DNA of 46,927 nucleotides from Actinotignum schaalii (GTDB lineage Bacteria; Actinomycetota; Actinomycetes; Actinomycetales; Actinomycetaceae): NCBI RefSeq assembly GCF_028864145.1, contig NZ_JARBHJ010000016.1, positions 1 to 46,927 of the forward strand, read 5' to 3'. Shown piece by piece: positions 16,521 to 25,777 of this stretch (position 1 is its first letter; each line of letters starts with the position of its first letter). The notes under the pieces were generated by a model. It saw only the letters and a program-made list of their open reading frames with translations, ran no database searches and was not told where the DNA came from. The position numbers and the translations under genes were made by a program.

Positions 16521-17453
16521 CTAGCTGGCCCGGCTATCCGGCCCGGCTTCGAGCGCCGCCACATCTACATACCAGGGCCCGCGGCGGCGCAACGCGCGGG
16601 CATCTAGCTGCTGGGCGAAATCCGCGGCCGTGCGCACTTCCAACCCTAGCGAGCGCCCAATAAGGGCCAGCACATCGGCCGGGCTCCAGCCGTACTCCGC
16701 GAGCGCCCGCATCGTCACGGCACCATCGCGTTTGGCCAGCCGCGCGCCTTCCCGGTTGAGAACCATGGGCACATGCCAGTATTCCGGGGTGGGCGCCCCG
16801 AGCAAGCGCTGCAAATACACCTGTCGGGGTGTGGATGGCGCCAAATCGGCCCCCCGCGTCACCTGGGTAATATGCTCGAGCGCATCATCGACCACAGAGG
16901 CAAAATTGTAAGCGTAGCGACCATCGCCACGCCGAATCACAAAATCATCGACGACGCCGCTCACCTCCCCGCACACCTCATCGTGAATGGTTAGTTCTTT
17001 CACCTCGGTGCGCAGCCGCAGAGCCGGCTGGCGGCCCACCGCCGCGAGTTTGGCGCGGCCGGCCCGCCGGCCGGCCGCGCTCAGATCCCGGCAGATCCCC
17101 GGGTATACCCCGGGCGCCCCGTGGGGCGCCCGGGCGGCGTCGGCCAAATCACGCCGAGTGCAATAGCACTCGTAGAGCAGTCCGCGTTCCCGCAGGGACG
17201 CGAAGGCGGCGTCGTACCCACCGATGCGCTGGGATTGGATCTGGACCGGGCCGTCCCAGGTGAGGCCGAGGGCCCGCAGGTCCGCGAGCTGGCGCTCTTG
17301 GAACTGCGGGCGGGACCGTTCGTCCATATCCTCCACGCGCATGAGGAAGCCGCGCCCGGACCGCCGGGCCAAAGCCCAGGCGAGGAGCGCGGTGCGGAGA
17401 TTCCCGAGGTGCAGGTCTCCGCTCGGTGAGGGTGCGTAGCGGCCGTACTCCAC
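16521..17453 (-). CDS. gluQ: glutamyl-Q tRNA(Asp) synthetase
   Basis: 310-residue GluQ-RS, a paralogue of the glutamyl-tRNA synthetase catalytic core that lacks the anticodon-binding domain and attaches glutamate to queuosine in tRNA(Asp). Seen: the start YGRYAPSPSGDLHLGN with the HLGN version of HIGH; VEDMDERSRP; zinc ligands ECYCTRRDL and YPGICRDL; the RGADLAPSTPRQVYLQRLL strand; and the degenerate KMSKS-like LAKRDG. The GTG start is 3 nt after the pepC stop and lacks a good ribosome site, so it is probably translated by coupling. Its presence implies queuosine in the tRNA of this organism (inference). Confidence 0.94.
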   Translation of the reverse strand: MEYGRYAPSPSGDLHLGNLRTALLAWALARRSGRGFLMRVEDMDERSRPQFQERQLADLRALGLTWDGPVQIQSQRIGGYDAAFASLRERGLLYECYCTRRDLADAARAPHGAPGVYPGICRDLSAAGRRAGRAKLAAVGRQPALRLRTEVKELTIHDEVCGEVSGVVDDFVIRRGDGRYAYNFASVVDDALEHITQVTRGADLAPSTPRQVYLQRLLGAPTPEYWHVPMVLNREGARLAKRDGAVTMRALAEYGWSPADVLALIGRSLGLEVRTAADFAQQLDARALRRRGPWYVDVAALEAGPDSRAS

Positions 17454-17456
17454 GGT

Positions 17457-18767
17457 TTAGGCCAGCGAACCCATCGGATCCCAGGCGGGCAGCACTTCGG
17501 GTTCGGTTTCCAGAGCCGCCAGCAGCTCCGCGGAGAGGCGATCCTTGGTGACCGCGACTTCGAAAACGTGCTGGTCGAACCAGGAATCGTTCATGGTCCA
17601 GAAGCCCTTATCGGCGTGCTCATCACCCCAGGAGTTTTCGATACGCCAGCGGCGCGGGCTGCCGTCTTCACGCAGATCAACGCCGGTGAACACCATGGCG
17701 TGCGTCATCATTGCTTCGCCGTAGTAGAGCTCATCGGCCTTGGACATGGCCAGGTCAATCCCGTAGGTACCTTCGTAATCGTAAAGCTGGCCGTCCCAAA
17801 TACCGCGTTCGCGATCCGATTGCTTGCCGGTATCGCACCCCATCCACACGGGCTGGCCGTCCTTGAGGGTGGCGATGGTGGCTTCCCGAATCACCTCGAT
17901 GGGCACATTGAGGTAGGTGACCGGCTTAGCGCCCACCACATTGCCGAGGCGATCCACCGTGTAGAGCTTGCCGTACTCATTACGCGGATCATTGACGATG
18001 CACACGTACTGGTCCAGATCCGGCAGGTACTTCTGCGCGAATTCCACCGGGGTCATCTTCCCTTCGCGGTGGAAGTTTCCGTCCTCATCTTCGTACTGCC
18101 AGACGAAGCTTTCCGGCGGGGTACCCAGGTGAATCGCCAGCACCCGGTAGACCTGCTCCATGAACTTTTCGCGCACGGCTTCACGCTGGCCGGCTTCTGC
18201 CTCGCGAATATCGTGGGCGGCGCGGCGCAGCAGCATTTCCAGGGTGCGGTTCATGAGCTGGGTATTGGAGGAAGATTCCGTTTCCGGCATCGCGAACTTC
18301 GGGCAGGCCCCGTACTTTTCCACCAGTGCCACGAACATATTCCACTGCCCGCCGTCCCCGATGGGATCGGAAAGCAGGTAGTGCACGGTGCGGTCATCAA
18401 CCGGGCGGTCCGCGAGCTCAATCATGGAGGTGAGGAAATAATTGGCCTTTTCCAGCTTGTCGTAGAAATGCTGGAAGGACTGGGAGAACTCGAAGTTCTT
18501 CAGGCCGGTGGCGCGATTGACGAGCATCTTCAGCGAGCTGAGCCCGGAGAAAAGCCAGCAGCGCCCGGACTTCTTCTGGTTATTCACCTTCCAGGTGTCC
18601 ACCTTCACCGACATGGACGGATCAATCGCGTTAATAACATCGCGATCCTGGGCGACCTTCGTGATCGAGGTCTGGGTGACGGCGTTCTGGACGATGCGAG
18701 CGGTGCGATCCGCCGCGAAATCCGCCGCAAACTTCTTCACCATATCGGTCTCAAGTGCCTGGGCCAT
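17457..18767 (-). CDS. pepC: aminopeptidase C (peptidase family C1B, bleomycin hydrolase type)
   Basis: 436-residue cytoplasmic cysteine aminopeptidase, expected to form a hexameric barrel and trim peptides from the N-terminus. The papain-type catalytic residues are present: Gln64 and Cys70 in NNQKKSGRCWLFSG, His in MTHAMVFTGV (about 357) and Asn in WRIENSWGDEH (about 378). The C-terminal arm (EPEVLPAWDPMGSLA) that governs aminopeptidase action is intact. GAAGGAG precedes the ATG at proper spacing. First gene of a two-gene unit with gluQ. Family members are common in lactobacilli and bifidobacteria. Confidence 0.96.
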   Translation of the reverse strand: MAQALETDMVKKFAADFAADRTARIVQNAVTQTSITKVAQDRDVINAIDPSMSVKVDTWKVNNQKKSGRCWLFSGLSSLKMLVNRATGLKNFEFSQSFQHFYDKLEKANYFLTSMIELADRPVDDRTVHYLLSDPIGDGGQWNMFVALVEKYGACPKFAMPETESSSNTQLMNRTLEMLLRRAAHDIREAEAGQREAVREKFMEQVYRVLAIHLGTPPESFVWQYEDEDGNFHREGKMTPVEFAQKYLPDLDQYVCIVNDPRNEYGKLYTVDRLGNVVGAKPVTYLNVPIEVIREATIATLKDGQPVWMGCDTGKQSDRERGIWDGQLYDYEGTYGIDLAMSKADELYYGEAMMTHAMVFTGVDLREDGSPRRWRIENSWGDEHADKGFWTMNDSWFDQHVFEVAVTKDRLSAELLAALETEPEVLPAWDPMGSLA

Positions 18768-18864
18768 TCATAACTCCTTCATTGTCGTAACTGTGCCAAG
18801 GTCCCTCACTATGCTACCTTGCAGGCGCAGGCCCGCCACGGGCCGGTGTCCCGAAAGGTTGGAT

Positions 18865-19635
18865 ATGCGTTTTTCGATGGGTCGTTCCGGCGCGCGCCAC
18901 GGCGATACACAGGCGTCCGGTACCTCTTCTCCGCACCGGCGCATGTGGACGGTCATCACCGCGCTGCTGATGGTCCTTGCCGCCGCACTCCTGCAACTCT
19001 CACGTACCGGTTCCGATTCGGAGCCGGGTGGGATCGGTAGCGCGAGCAGCGGCACACTCACCGCCTCCCAGGCACTTTCCGCCCTGAGCGAGCTACCCGG
19101 AGGCCGCCCCGATTCCGGGCGTGGCTATTCCCGCGCCGAGTTCGGGCTGGAGGACGGCTGGCCGGATACCGATGGAGACGGATGCACTGTTCGTAACGAG
19201 GTGCTGCGCCGCGATCTTGCGGGAGTTACCTTCTGGTCGGGGAAGTCCACGCCGCCCGGCTGCGTCGTCGCCACCGGAACCCTGCGCGATCCGTATACCG
19301 GAACGGAGATTTCTTTTGACCGCGCGCGGGAACCTCAGGCCGTGACGATTGATCACGTGGTCGCGCTTTATGATGCGTGGCGGGCCGGTGCGCAGGACTG
19401 GGACGCGGATACTCGCGCGCGATTTGCCACCGACCCGCTCAATTTACTCGCGGTCTCCGGGGCGGCGAATAAGGAGAAAGGGCACGCCACCGCCGCGCGG
19501 TGGCTGCCGGATAATCCGGCTTTTGTGTGCGAATACGCCGCGCGGCAGGTGGCGGTCAAGCGTGCTTACGGGCTTCGGGTCGACGACGACGAACGTCACG
19601 CCCTGCACGAGGTGCTATCCGATTGCGTCCGGTAA
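18865..19635 (+). CDS. secreted HNH-type nuclease (DUF1524/GmrSD C-terminal fold)
   Basis: 256 residues with an uncleaved or cleavable N-terminal membrane segment (about 30-48: MWTVITALLMVLAAALLQL) and an extracytoplasmic domain of the kind annotated as HNH endonuclease family protein. Family marks: DTDGDGCTVRNEVLRRDL, GTLRDPYTG, the catalytic TIDHVVALYDAW, and NLLAVSGAANKEKG with ATAARWLPDN. ATG 18865 has GAAAGG upstream and a TATGCT -10-like box at 18810-18815. Likely degrades extracellular DNA. It is separated from a much larger secreted nuclease only by a toxin-antitoxin relic. Confidence 0.85.
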   Translation: MRFSMGRSGARHGDTQASGTSSPHRRMWTVITALLMVLAAALLQLSRTGSDSEPGGIGSASSGTLTASQALSALSELPGGRPDSGRGYSRAEFGLEDGWPDTDGDGCTVRNEVLRRDLAGVTFWSGKSTPPGCVVATGTLRDPYTGTEISFDRAREPQAVTIDHVVALYDAWRAGAQDWDADTRARFATDPLNLLAVSGAANKEKGHATAARWLPDNPAFVCEYAARQVAVKRAYGLRVDDDERHALHEVLSDCVR

Positions 19636-19687
19636 GCCGCGGTTGCGGATGACGCTTTCCATAGTCACTCCCGCTAGCGAACTCCGC

Positions 19688-19849
19688 TCACACACTTTGC
19701 AAGGGTTGGATTCTCTCCAGCTCGTCTCCCAGCGCATCCGCTTCTTTCTCAAGGTCATAACGGGTTTGCAGATTGATCCAAAACTGTGCGCTGGTACCAA
19801 AGAACTGACTGAGCCGCAGCGGGGCAGTATGTATTTTCAGAGCTGTACT
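19688..19849 (-). pseudogene. truncated HigA-type antitoxin remnant
   Basis: The open stretch reads LRLSQFFGTSAQFWINL, QTRYDLEKEADALGDEL and ERIQPL, then a stop. This matches the C-terminal half of HigA (XRE/VapI-type) antitoxins, where TALRLARxFGTSAxFWLNLQxxYDL is characteristic. The N-terminal helix-turn-helix is missing: an in-frame TGA lies directly upstream (19850-19852) and no start or ribosome site fits. No HigB toxin is visible on either side. Confidence 0.7.
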
Positions 19850-19874
19850 TCATATGTCGTACATGCGAAGTACA
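19844..19874. repeat. inverted repeat at the break of the higA relic
   Basis: TGTACTTC (19844-19851) and GAAGTACA (19867-19874) are perfect complements, and ATGT/ACAT pair inside. The repeat sits exactly where HigA homology ends. It may be an old promoter operator or a scar of an inserted element. The rest of 19875-20059 shows no gene. Confidence 0.5.
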
Positions 19875-20059
19875 CCCCAGAAAAACACCCCTCCCGCCAG
19901 CGCGGTGGGACGACTCGCATCGCCACCAGCACCGCAAAAAGCAACGTCCCGACGGGAAGCCCCGTAAAAAGCAACGCCTCAACCGAGAGCCACACAGGAT
20001 GCAAGTCCACGACACCGAAACAATTTCTTAACGTACTTGCAGTTGCACTTTGTGGCAAA

Positions 20060-20100
20060 CGGGTGGGTGCCCGGAGACACGCGGTCCGAGCACCCACCCG
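20060..20100 (-). terminator. terminator of the extracellular nuclease gene
   Basis: Perfect 11-bp stem CGGGTGGGTGC / GCACCCACCCG with a 19-nt interior that can pair further (CGGA/TCCG), 21 bp after the nuclease stop codon on the reverse strand; followed by TTTG. Confidence 0.8.
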
Positions 20101-20121
20101 TGTTAGTAGGAAATATGGATC

Positions 20122-23100
20122 TTAGCGGCGCACCGTTGGGGTATCGGTGCCGTTGCCGTCCCAGTCGCCCATGAAGAGCTCGTCGCTCACGCGCCCGTAC
20201 GGGAGTGCGTAATCAGCGTTTCCGCTCGTCAGAGAGTTATTGACGTGGATGGTATTGCCGCGGCGGATCGAGAGGGTATCCCGGCCATCACCGTTGAAAT
20301 CCCCCGCAAGGGTGGTATCGCTAGTCCGACCGTAGGAGAAGGAGGCATCTGCTGCGCCACTGGCCAGAGAATTCTTCACATAGAAAACATTCCCCCGCCG
20401 CACCGCAAACGTATCAACACCATCACCATCCCAATCACCGACCAGGACCTCATCACCAACCCGGCCATAGGAGAACACGGCATCCGCCACGCCACTGGCC
20501 AGAGAATTCTTCACATAGAAAACATTCCCCCGCCGCACCACAAACGTATCAACACCATCACCATCCCAATCACCGACCAGGACCTCATCACCAACCCGGC
20601 CATAGGAGAACACGGCATCCGCCACGCCACTGGCCAGAGAATTCTTCACATAGAAAACATTCCCCCGCCGCACCACAAACGTATCAACACCATCACCATC
20701 CCAATCACCGACCAGGACCTCATCGCCGGCCCGGCCATAGCTGAAAACGAGGTCGGCCACGGTGGTCTGCCAGTTATTGGATAGGTAGAACATATTTCCG
20801 GTGCTCGGTGCCGGCGCGGGTGCCGGTTCGGATGTTGGCGCCGGCACAGGTGCCGGTTCGGATGTAGGCTCCGGCCGCGTGGGTTCCGGTGCAGGCTGAG
20901 TCGGTTCGGGCGCGCTCGGCTCCGGTGAAGTCGGCTCCGGCTCAGGTTGAGTAGGCTCAGGTTGAGTAGGCTCCGGCGCAGGCTGCGTAGGAGTTGGCAC
21001 CGGCGCGGGATCCTCCTGCTCCGGAATCACCTTGAGCCCCACCTTGAAGGGGTCATGATCCGAGGAACGGAAAGCGCTCTCGTCCCACAGATCCTTGATG
21101 TTGTAGTTATAGCGGGAGTATTCCAGGGCCACTGCCTCGGGGGAATTAATATTCCACACCTGCCCGCCGGTGGCGAGCTTCGCGGCGGCTGGATTCGCCA
21201 GCACGTGATCGAGCGAACCCACCAGCCCCGAGAATTGATAGGTGTAGGTATCCGGCTGGAAATGCGCGTGCAGGTTGGTATACCCGGCCTTCTCAAAGAC
21301 CCCGATCGGATCTTCCTTCGAATAAGAGTTGAGATCCCCCACCACGAACACCGGTTTATCGGCAAACTCCGCCGCGATCCAATCGCGCAGCGTCTCCGCC
21401 TGCTTGGTGCGCAAAAGGTTGTTATTGCCCTGGTACACATCCTCGTCATTCGCGATCTTCTTGGATAGCGACCCCTTGGACTTGAAATGGTTGGCAATCA
21501 CCACGAACTCCGGGCCCACGCCTTCGCCATCCACAACCGCCTGGAAGCTTTGCGCCAGCGGCTGGCGCGCGGTTCCGGTGTACCACTCGCTATTGAGGAT
21601 CTGCGAGGGCCCCACCGCCCGCACCTTGTCCTTCTGGTAGATAAAAGCAAGGCGAATATAGTCCTCATTCTCCCCCACCTTCGCCGGGGAAGGAACATAA
21701 GCCCAGCGCTCCGCCTTCGCGTCCGCATTGAGGGCCGCGACTAGCTCCCGCACCGCCGTATCACGATCCCCGCCGGAGACCCGGGCGGTATTCTCAATTT
21801 CTTGCAGCCCGAGCACGCTGGCGTCCAGTTCATTGATAGCCCGCACAATCTTGGTTTGCTGACGTGCGAAGGACTCCGGGGTATAGGCCCCGCGCACCTT
21901 GCACCGATTCGCCGCGATGGGATTACCTTCGCGGTCGGTGTAGGAACGGCATCCCTTCTCATTTTCACCGAGGCTGGTGAAGTAGTTGAGCACATTAAAG
22001 GAGGCGAGGGAAATATCCCCGTCCAGTTTCCCGGGCGCGCCCGCGCGGGTGTTCTCAAAAGTGACGACCTCGGTGGAGCGATCCGTCCCATCTTCCAGGG
22101 TCACCGGGAAACGCGGCTGCAATTTCCAGGAATTATTACGGAAGTCCATAATGAGCCCGCCCTGGAGAGTGGCGGCGGCCCCCACTCGCACCGGCACGCC
22201 CTTGGCGGAGGCATTATCGGCAAAGAGGTAGGGCACCGGCACATTCGTTTGGGCATTGCGCCCGAAGTAGGCCCGCGAGCGCCCATCATCCAATACCAGC
22301 ACATTCGCCGCGTTATAGGCATCCAGTGCCTGCACCTGCTCCGGATTCTCGCTCGGGTTGAAACGTTCGCTGGGCTGCCACAGCGGCTGGGTGCCGCAGG
22401 CCAGGCCCACTTCGCCGTACTGGTTGGTGGCATAGTTATTGGTCACCGTGAGCGGCCCGGTTACCCGCACGAGCATGCCCTCCACCGCTTCGCGCTGCGC
22501 GGCCGTGGCATTGCAGGCAATCTCGACCGGCTCAGGAGCGGCCGGTTTTTCCTCCAGCGCCGTGATAGCAGCGGCATTAATTTCGGTCAGTCCGTAAAAT
22601 TCGGTAACCGCGCCGCGCACTTCCACATAGGCACCGGCCTCCAGCTGGGCAGCCGCCGTTCCGTAGACGAAAATACCGTGGGAGGCATCGGTATGTTCCA
22701 CCCCGGGTGTTTGGATATAGGCCCCGTTGAGCCCGCCTTCCGGGTAGGCCGCGGTTACGACGCCGCGCGTGGTCACTTCCTGCCCGGCGAGCGGACTTGC
22801 CTGCCCATTTCCCTGGATCTGCGCGATGGGCACGGGCACGGCCGGATCGCTTGTGGTTCCCGTGCCGGGGTCCGTTGTTGGATCGGTGCCGGGACCGGTG
22901 CTCGGCTCGGGTTGCGGCTGGGTGCCGGGATCCGGGTGGCCCGGAGTTGCGCCGTCGTTCGCCCGTCCCGGCGTAGCCGGAACAACACTAAAATCGGCCG
23001 AATTATTATTCGTATCCGAACCGTTGGGAATGCGAGAAGCGGAGTTCGCGGCCATCTGGGAATTGGAGCCCACGCGGGCTGCCTCGCCTTCCGCCACGCT

Positions 23101-23574
23101 TGCGTTTCCGTATCCAACCAGGTCAATAGCGGTGGCGGGATCGGCCAGAGCCGCGTCAATACGGGACGACGGCGCCAGCACCACAATCCCGCCCTTGGCC
23201 CCAAGGTTGAGCGGGGAAGTGACACCCTCCGGGAGCTGAGAACCGTTGGGGCCATTCGATCCGGCACTTACCACCAGATAAGCCCCGGCCTCCAAGCTGC
23301 CGCTCAGGGCCACTTTGGAAGAAATGTTCTTCCCGTGGCTCGCTGAATAGCCCAGGGCCAGATCGCTCAGGTCAACGGCCACCGAGCTCGGGTTATACAG
23401 CTCAACGTATTTATGAGTGTAGGTGGACCCGGAGGACCCACCCCGCGTATAAATCTCATTAATAACAATTCCGGAACCGTCCGGCGCGGCGAACGCCGGA
23501 AGGAGGCAGACGCCGGGAACCATCAAAGCCGTGGCCGATAGTACCGCAACGCCCGCGAGGGCACGTTTTTTCAC
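20122..23574 (-). CDS. ExeM/NucH-type extracellular nuclease with C-terminal repeats
   Basis: 1150-residue secreted DNase. In order: signal peptide (MKKRALAG..., cleavage near LPAFAAPD); a lamin-tail domain (about 34-205, GIVINEIYTRGGSSG, KYVELYNPS); a Pro/Thr linker; an OB-fold-like region (about 250-480); an endonuclease/exonuclease/phosphatase domain (about 510-880) with SFNVLNYF, LQEIENTA, ANHFKSKGS, VVGDLNSYSKEDP and SSDHDPF; a long Pro/Glu/Thr linker; and five 45-residue repeats with DWDGDGVDT loops. GTG start with AGAAAGG upstream. No sortase motif is visible, so release or repeat-mediated surface binding is likely. The probable role is degrading DNA of neutrophil traps or biofilm (inference). 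Confidence 0.92.
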   Translation of the reverse strand: MKKRALAGVAVLSATALMVPGVCLLPAFAAPDGSGIVINEIYTRGGSSGSTYTHKYVELYNPSSVAVDLSDLALGYSASHGKNISSKVALSGSLEAGAYLVVSAGSNGPNGSQLPEGVTSPLNLGAKGGIVVLAPSSRIDAALADPATAIDLVGYGNASVAEGEAARVGSNSQMAANSASRIPNGSDTNNNSADFSVVPATPGRANDGATPGHPDPGTQPQPEPSTGPGTDPTTDPGTGTTSDPAVPVPIAQIQGNGQASPLAGQEVTTRGVVTAAYPEGGLNGAYIQTPGVEHTDASHGIFVYGTAAAQLEAGAYVEVRGAVTEFYGLTEINAAAITALEEKPAAPEPVEIACNATAAQREAVEGMLVRVTGPLTVTNNYATNQYGEVGLACGTQPLWQPSERFNPSENPEQVQALDAYNAANVLVLDDGRSRAYFGRNAQTNVPVPYLFADNASAKGVPVRVGAAATLQGGLIMDFRNNSWKLQPRFPVTLEDGTDRSTEVVTFENTRAGAPGKLDGDISLASFNVLNYFTSLGENEKGCRSYTDREGNPIAANRCKVRGAYTPESFARQQTKIVRAINELDASVLGLQEIENTARVSGGDRDTAVRELVAALNADAKAERWAYVPSPAKVGENEDYIRLAFIYQKDKVRAVGPSQILNSEWYTGTARQPLAQSFQAVVDGEGVGPEFVVIANHFKSKGSLSKKIANDEDVYQGNNNLLRTKQAETLRDWIAAEFADKPVFVVGDLNSYSKEDPIGVFEKAGYTNLHAHFQPDTYTYQFSGLVGSLDHVLANPAAAKLATGGQVWNINSPEAVALEYSRYNYNIKDLWDESAFRSSDHDPFKVGLKVIPEQEDPAPVPTPTQPAPEPTQPEPTQPEPEPTSPEPSAPEPTQPAPEPTRPEPTSEPAPVPAPTSEPAPAPAPSTGNMFYLSNNWQTTVADLVFSYGRAGDEVLVGDWDGDGVDTFVVRRGNVFYVKNSLASGVADAVFSYGRVGDEVLVGDWDGDGVDTFVVRRGNVFYVKNSLASGVADAVFSYGRVGDEVLVGDWDGDGVDTFAVRRGNVFYVKNSLASGAADASFSYGRTSDTTLAGDFNGDGRDTLSIRRGNTIHVNNSLTSGNADYALPYGRVSDELFMGDWDGNGTDTPTVRR
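20125..20799. repeat. five 135-bp tandem repeats in the nuclease gene
   Basis: Five in-frame units of 135 bp (45 codons, GN...VRR), covering the last 225 residues. Units two to four are nearly identical at DNA level, each carrying the marker gccagagaattc at 20363, 20498 and 20633. Each unit holds an Asp-rich FG-GAP/VCBS-like loop (GDWDGDGVDT) that may bind calcium. Confidence 0.93.
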
Positions 23575-23667
23575 GTTGCGACCTTTCTGTGCGATCCGCG
23601 CGTGGCGGGCGCGGAGGGTGATTCACGCCGCCTCCACGTTAGCGGTGCCGCATCGCCAACTCTTAAA

Positions 23668-23687
23668 CACCGGGTAAACACCCGGTG
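23668..23687 (-). terminator. terminator of the first two-component operon
   Basis: Perfect 8-bp stem CACCGGGT / ACCCGGTG with a 4-nt loop, 30 bp after the response-regulator stop codon on the reverse strand, followed by TTTAAG. Confidence 0.7.
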
Positions 23688-23717
23688 ACTCTGGCGCGCG
23701 GGCGCACCCGTTCCAGG

Positions 23718-24407
23718 CTAGACCGGGTCGTCGTCGAGCAGCCCGGCGCGCGTCATATCCACCGCAACCCCAATGCGTCCTTCCACACCCATTTTCGCCA
23801 CGATAGCGGCCAGGTGGGTTTTCACCGTGGATTCGGATAGGTGCAGTTTCTCCCCGATATCGCGATTCGACAGCCCCAGCGAGACCTGCCGGGCTACCTC
23901 GAGTTCGCGGGCGGTGAGCCGCGCGATTTTTTCCTGGGCACGCCGGCGCGCGCTCACGGTGCGGGTCGCCGCCAAGTATTCGTATACCTGCTTGGCCGCC
24001 CGCGGGGAGAGGGCGCCGTCCCCGGCTGCCACATTGCGGATCGCCTGGAGGAGAACCTGGGGGTCTTCCGATTTGAGAATAAAACCGGAGGCGCCGGCTT
24101 CCGCGGCTCGCACCGCTTCATCATCAGCATCCAGGGTGGTCACCACGATCACCTGGGGTGGATGCGGGAAACTCCGCAGCTGGCGCGTGGCTTCGATTCC
24201 GTCCATCCCTCCGGGCATCGCCACGTCCATGAGCACGACGTCGACCTTCACCGCGGTGAGAGTTTCCAAAGCTTCGCGGGCCGTACCCGCCTGCGCCACA
24301 ACCTCACTATCCCGCTCCGGGCTCAGGTTAATAATTTGCACCAGGAGACGGCGAACCATCGGATCGTCATCCACGACCATAACGCGAATAGGTGAGGAAA
24401 TCGGCAC
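23718..24407 (-). CDS. NarL/LuxR-family response regulator
   Basis: 229-residue DNA-binding response regulator. Receiver domain about 6-125 with the acidic pocket VVDDD and phospho-acceptor Asp61 (VVLMDVAMP), then a LuxR helix-turn-helix (about 165-222: LTARELEVARQVSLGLSNRDIG, LSESTVKTHLAAIVAKM). GTG start, 4 bp after the kinase stop codon, so it is translated with the partner kinase. The signal and targets are unknown; the nearby nuclease gene downstream on the same strand is one candidate target. Confidence 0.94.
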   Translation of the reverse strand: MPISSPIRVMVVDDDPMVRRLLVQIINLSPERDSEVVAQAGTAREALETLTAVKVDVVLMDVAMPGGMDGIEATRQLRSFPHPPQVIVVTTLDADDEAVRAAEAGASGFILKSEDPQVLLQAIRNVAAGDGALSPRAAKQVYEYLAATRTVSARRRAQEKIARLTARELEVARQVSLGLSNRDIGEKLHLSESTVKTHLAAIVAKMGVEGRIGVAVDMTRAGLLDDDPV

Positions 24408-24411
24408 CGAG

Positions 24412-25770
24412 CTATTTTACCATTCCAGGAGTGCCACCCCGGGTACTCCCGTCCCAGGGTAGGTGCACATGAACTGCGAAAACACCGCCCGTGGTGCTGA
24501 AGGTGGCGCGCCCGCCCAGGGCCTGGGCCCGCGCCTGCACCCCGCGCAATCCCGAGCCTGCCCCGCGGACGCTTTCGCCCTGTTCACCTTCAGGTGTGGC
24601 AGGCATGGCATTGCGCACCGCGATATCGAGCCCCTGCTCGGGACCACCACTCACCCGCACCCGGGTGGTTTCTTCCGGGGCGTATTTCACCGCGTTAGTG
24701 AGCAATTCTTGGACGATGCGGTAGCACGCCGTCGTTACCGCGGCCGGGGCGCGTTCCGCATCCGTAATAAAAACATTGGCGACGACGGGATGCCCCGCCG
24801 CCAGCACCTTATCGATATGATCCGCTAATTCGGTGAGGGAACGCGGCGGGCGATAGGCCGAGGAACTCGGATCACGCATCACCCGCACGAGGGAACGCAA
24901 ATCATCGGTGGCCTGCCGGGAAGATTCCCGCAGCGACCTGGCCGCTTCTTCTAAATCGGCATCCCCGCGCGCCAGCAATTCCAAAGAACCGGCCTGCAGG
25001 CTCATAATGGCCAGCTGGGACCCGATGGAATCGTGAATTTCCCGGGCCAGGGCATCGCGTTCTTCTTTGCGGGTGAGCTGGGTTTCCAGCTCCTCGGAGG
25101 CGGCGGCCGAGGCTTGGAGTTCCTCGCTGGTGGATTCCAGCCGATCATGGGTTTCTTGGAGTTCTGCGGTGGCACTGCGCCACAGCCCCCACCCGATAGG
25201 AAGGAGCACCGCCACCGCGTAGAGAACCAGGAGCGGCACAATATTATTCGGGAAATCATCCAGCGGATTCTGGTGGTTGAGGAAGCCCATCACCCAGGAC
25301 GAGTTGTAATCTTTCCCGGTCAGTTCGCGGGCGAATTGCCAGGCGGTAATGAGGGCATACATGGCGCAGACGCCCAGGGCGCGGCGTCGTCGCCCCTGCA
25401 CGCGGGCCCCCGCAAGATAGCGCGGCAGCAAAAACCCGACCACGGGGCCGATAGCGCCCAGCGTGGAACACACGGCCGCAACCGCGAGCGCGCGGCGCGG
25501 ATAGCGTTCCCGGCGCGCCACCCACACGCCCGCCGTAATGCCGCAGCACATGGAGAGGAAAATAGCGGCTTCGTCGAGGGTGCCGAGCCAGCCGGGAAGC
25601 GCGCGGATTTTTGTGCGCTCAATCTGGTAGCCGACCCCCACCGCCATGACGATATATATGGCGGCTGTTTTGAGGTAGAAGGGGATGGCGGCCGGCCCGC
25701 GCCGGCGCGCTGGATTCTGGCCCGCACGCGCCGCCGCACCGCTGCGATTCTTCGGCGCGTGATCTGTCAT
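24412..25770 (-). CDS. NarL-type sensor histidine kinase (HisKA_3)
   Basis: 452-residue membrane sensor kinase. The N-terminal half has about five or six membrane segments (roughly 33-200), then a coiled-coil (about 200-240), a HisKA_3 dimerisation box with phospho-acceptor His246 (LAREIHDSIGSQLA), and a HATPase domain with ELLTNAVKYAPEE and GAGSGLRGVQARAQALGG. No large extracytoplasmic sensor domain, so it probably senses within the membrane. First gene of the operon with the response regulator. A TACAAT -10 box lies 7 nt before the ATG without a ribosome site, implying a leaderless mRNA. Confidence 0.94.
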   Translation of the reverse strand: MTDHAPKNRSGAAARAGQNPARRRGPAAIPFYLKTAAIYIVMAVGVGYQIERTKIRALPGWLGTLDEAAIFLSMCCGITAGVWVARRERYPRRALAVAAVCSTLGAIGPVVGFLLPRYLAGARVQGRRRRALGVCAMYALITAWQFARELTGKDYNSSWVMGFLNHQNPLDDFPNNIVPLLVLYAVAVLLPIGWGLWRSATAELQETHDRLESTSEELQASAAASEELETQLTRKEERDALAREIHDSIGSQLAIMSLQAGSLELLARGDADLEEAARSLRESSRQATDDLRSLVRVMRDPSSSAYRPPRSLTELADHIDKVLAAGHPVVANVFITDAERAPAAVTTACYRIVQELLTNAVKYAPEETTRVRVSGGPEQGLDIAVRNAMPATPEGEQGESVRGAGSGLRGVQARAQALGGRATFSTTGGVFAVHVHLPWDGSTRGGTPGMVK

Positions 25771-25777
25771 GCCTGTG

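Noticed and set aside
21802-23346. 514-codon forward frame within the nuclease gene
   Set aside because: Antisense to a strongly supported multidomain nuclease; Gly/Arg/His-rich with no motifs.
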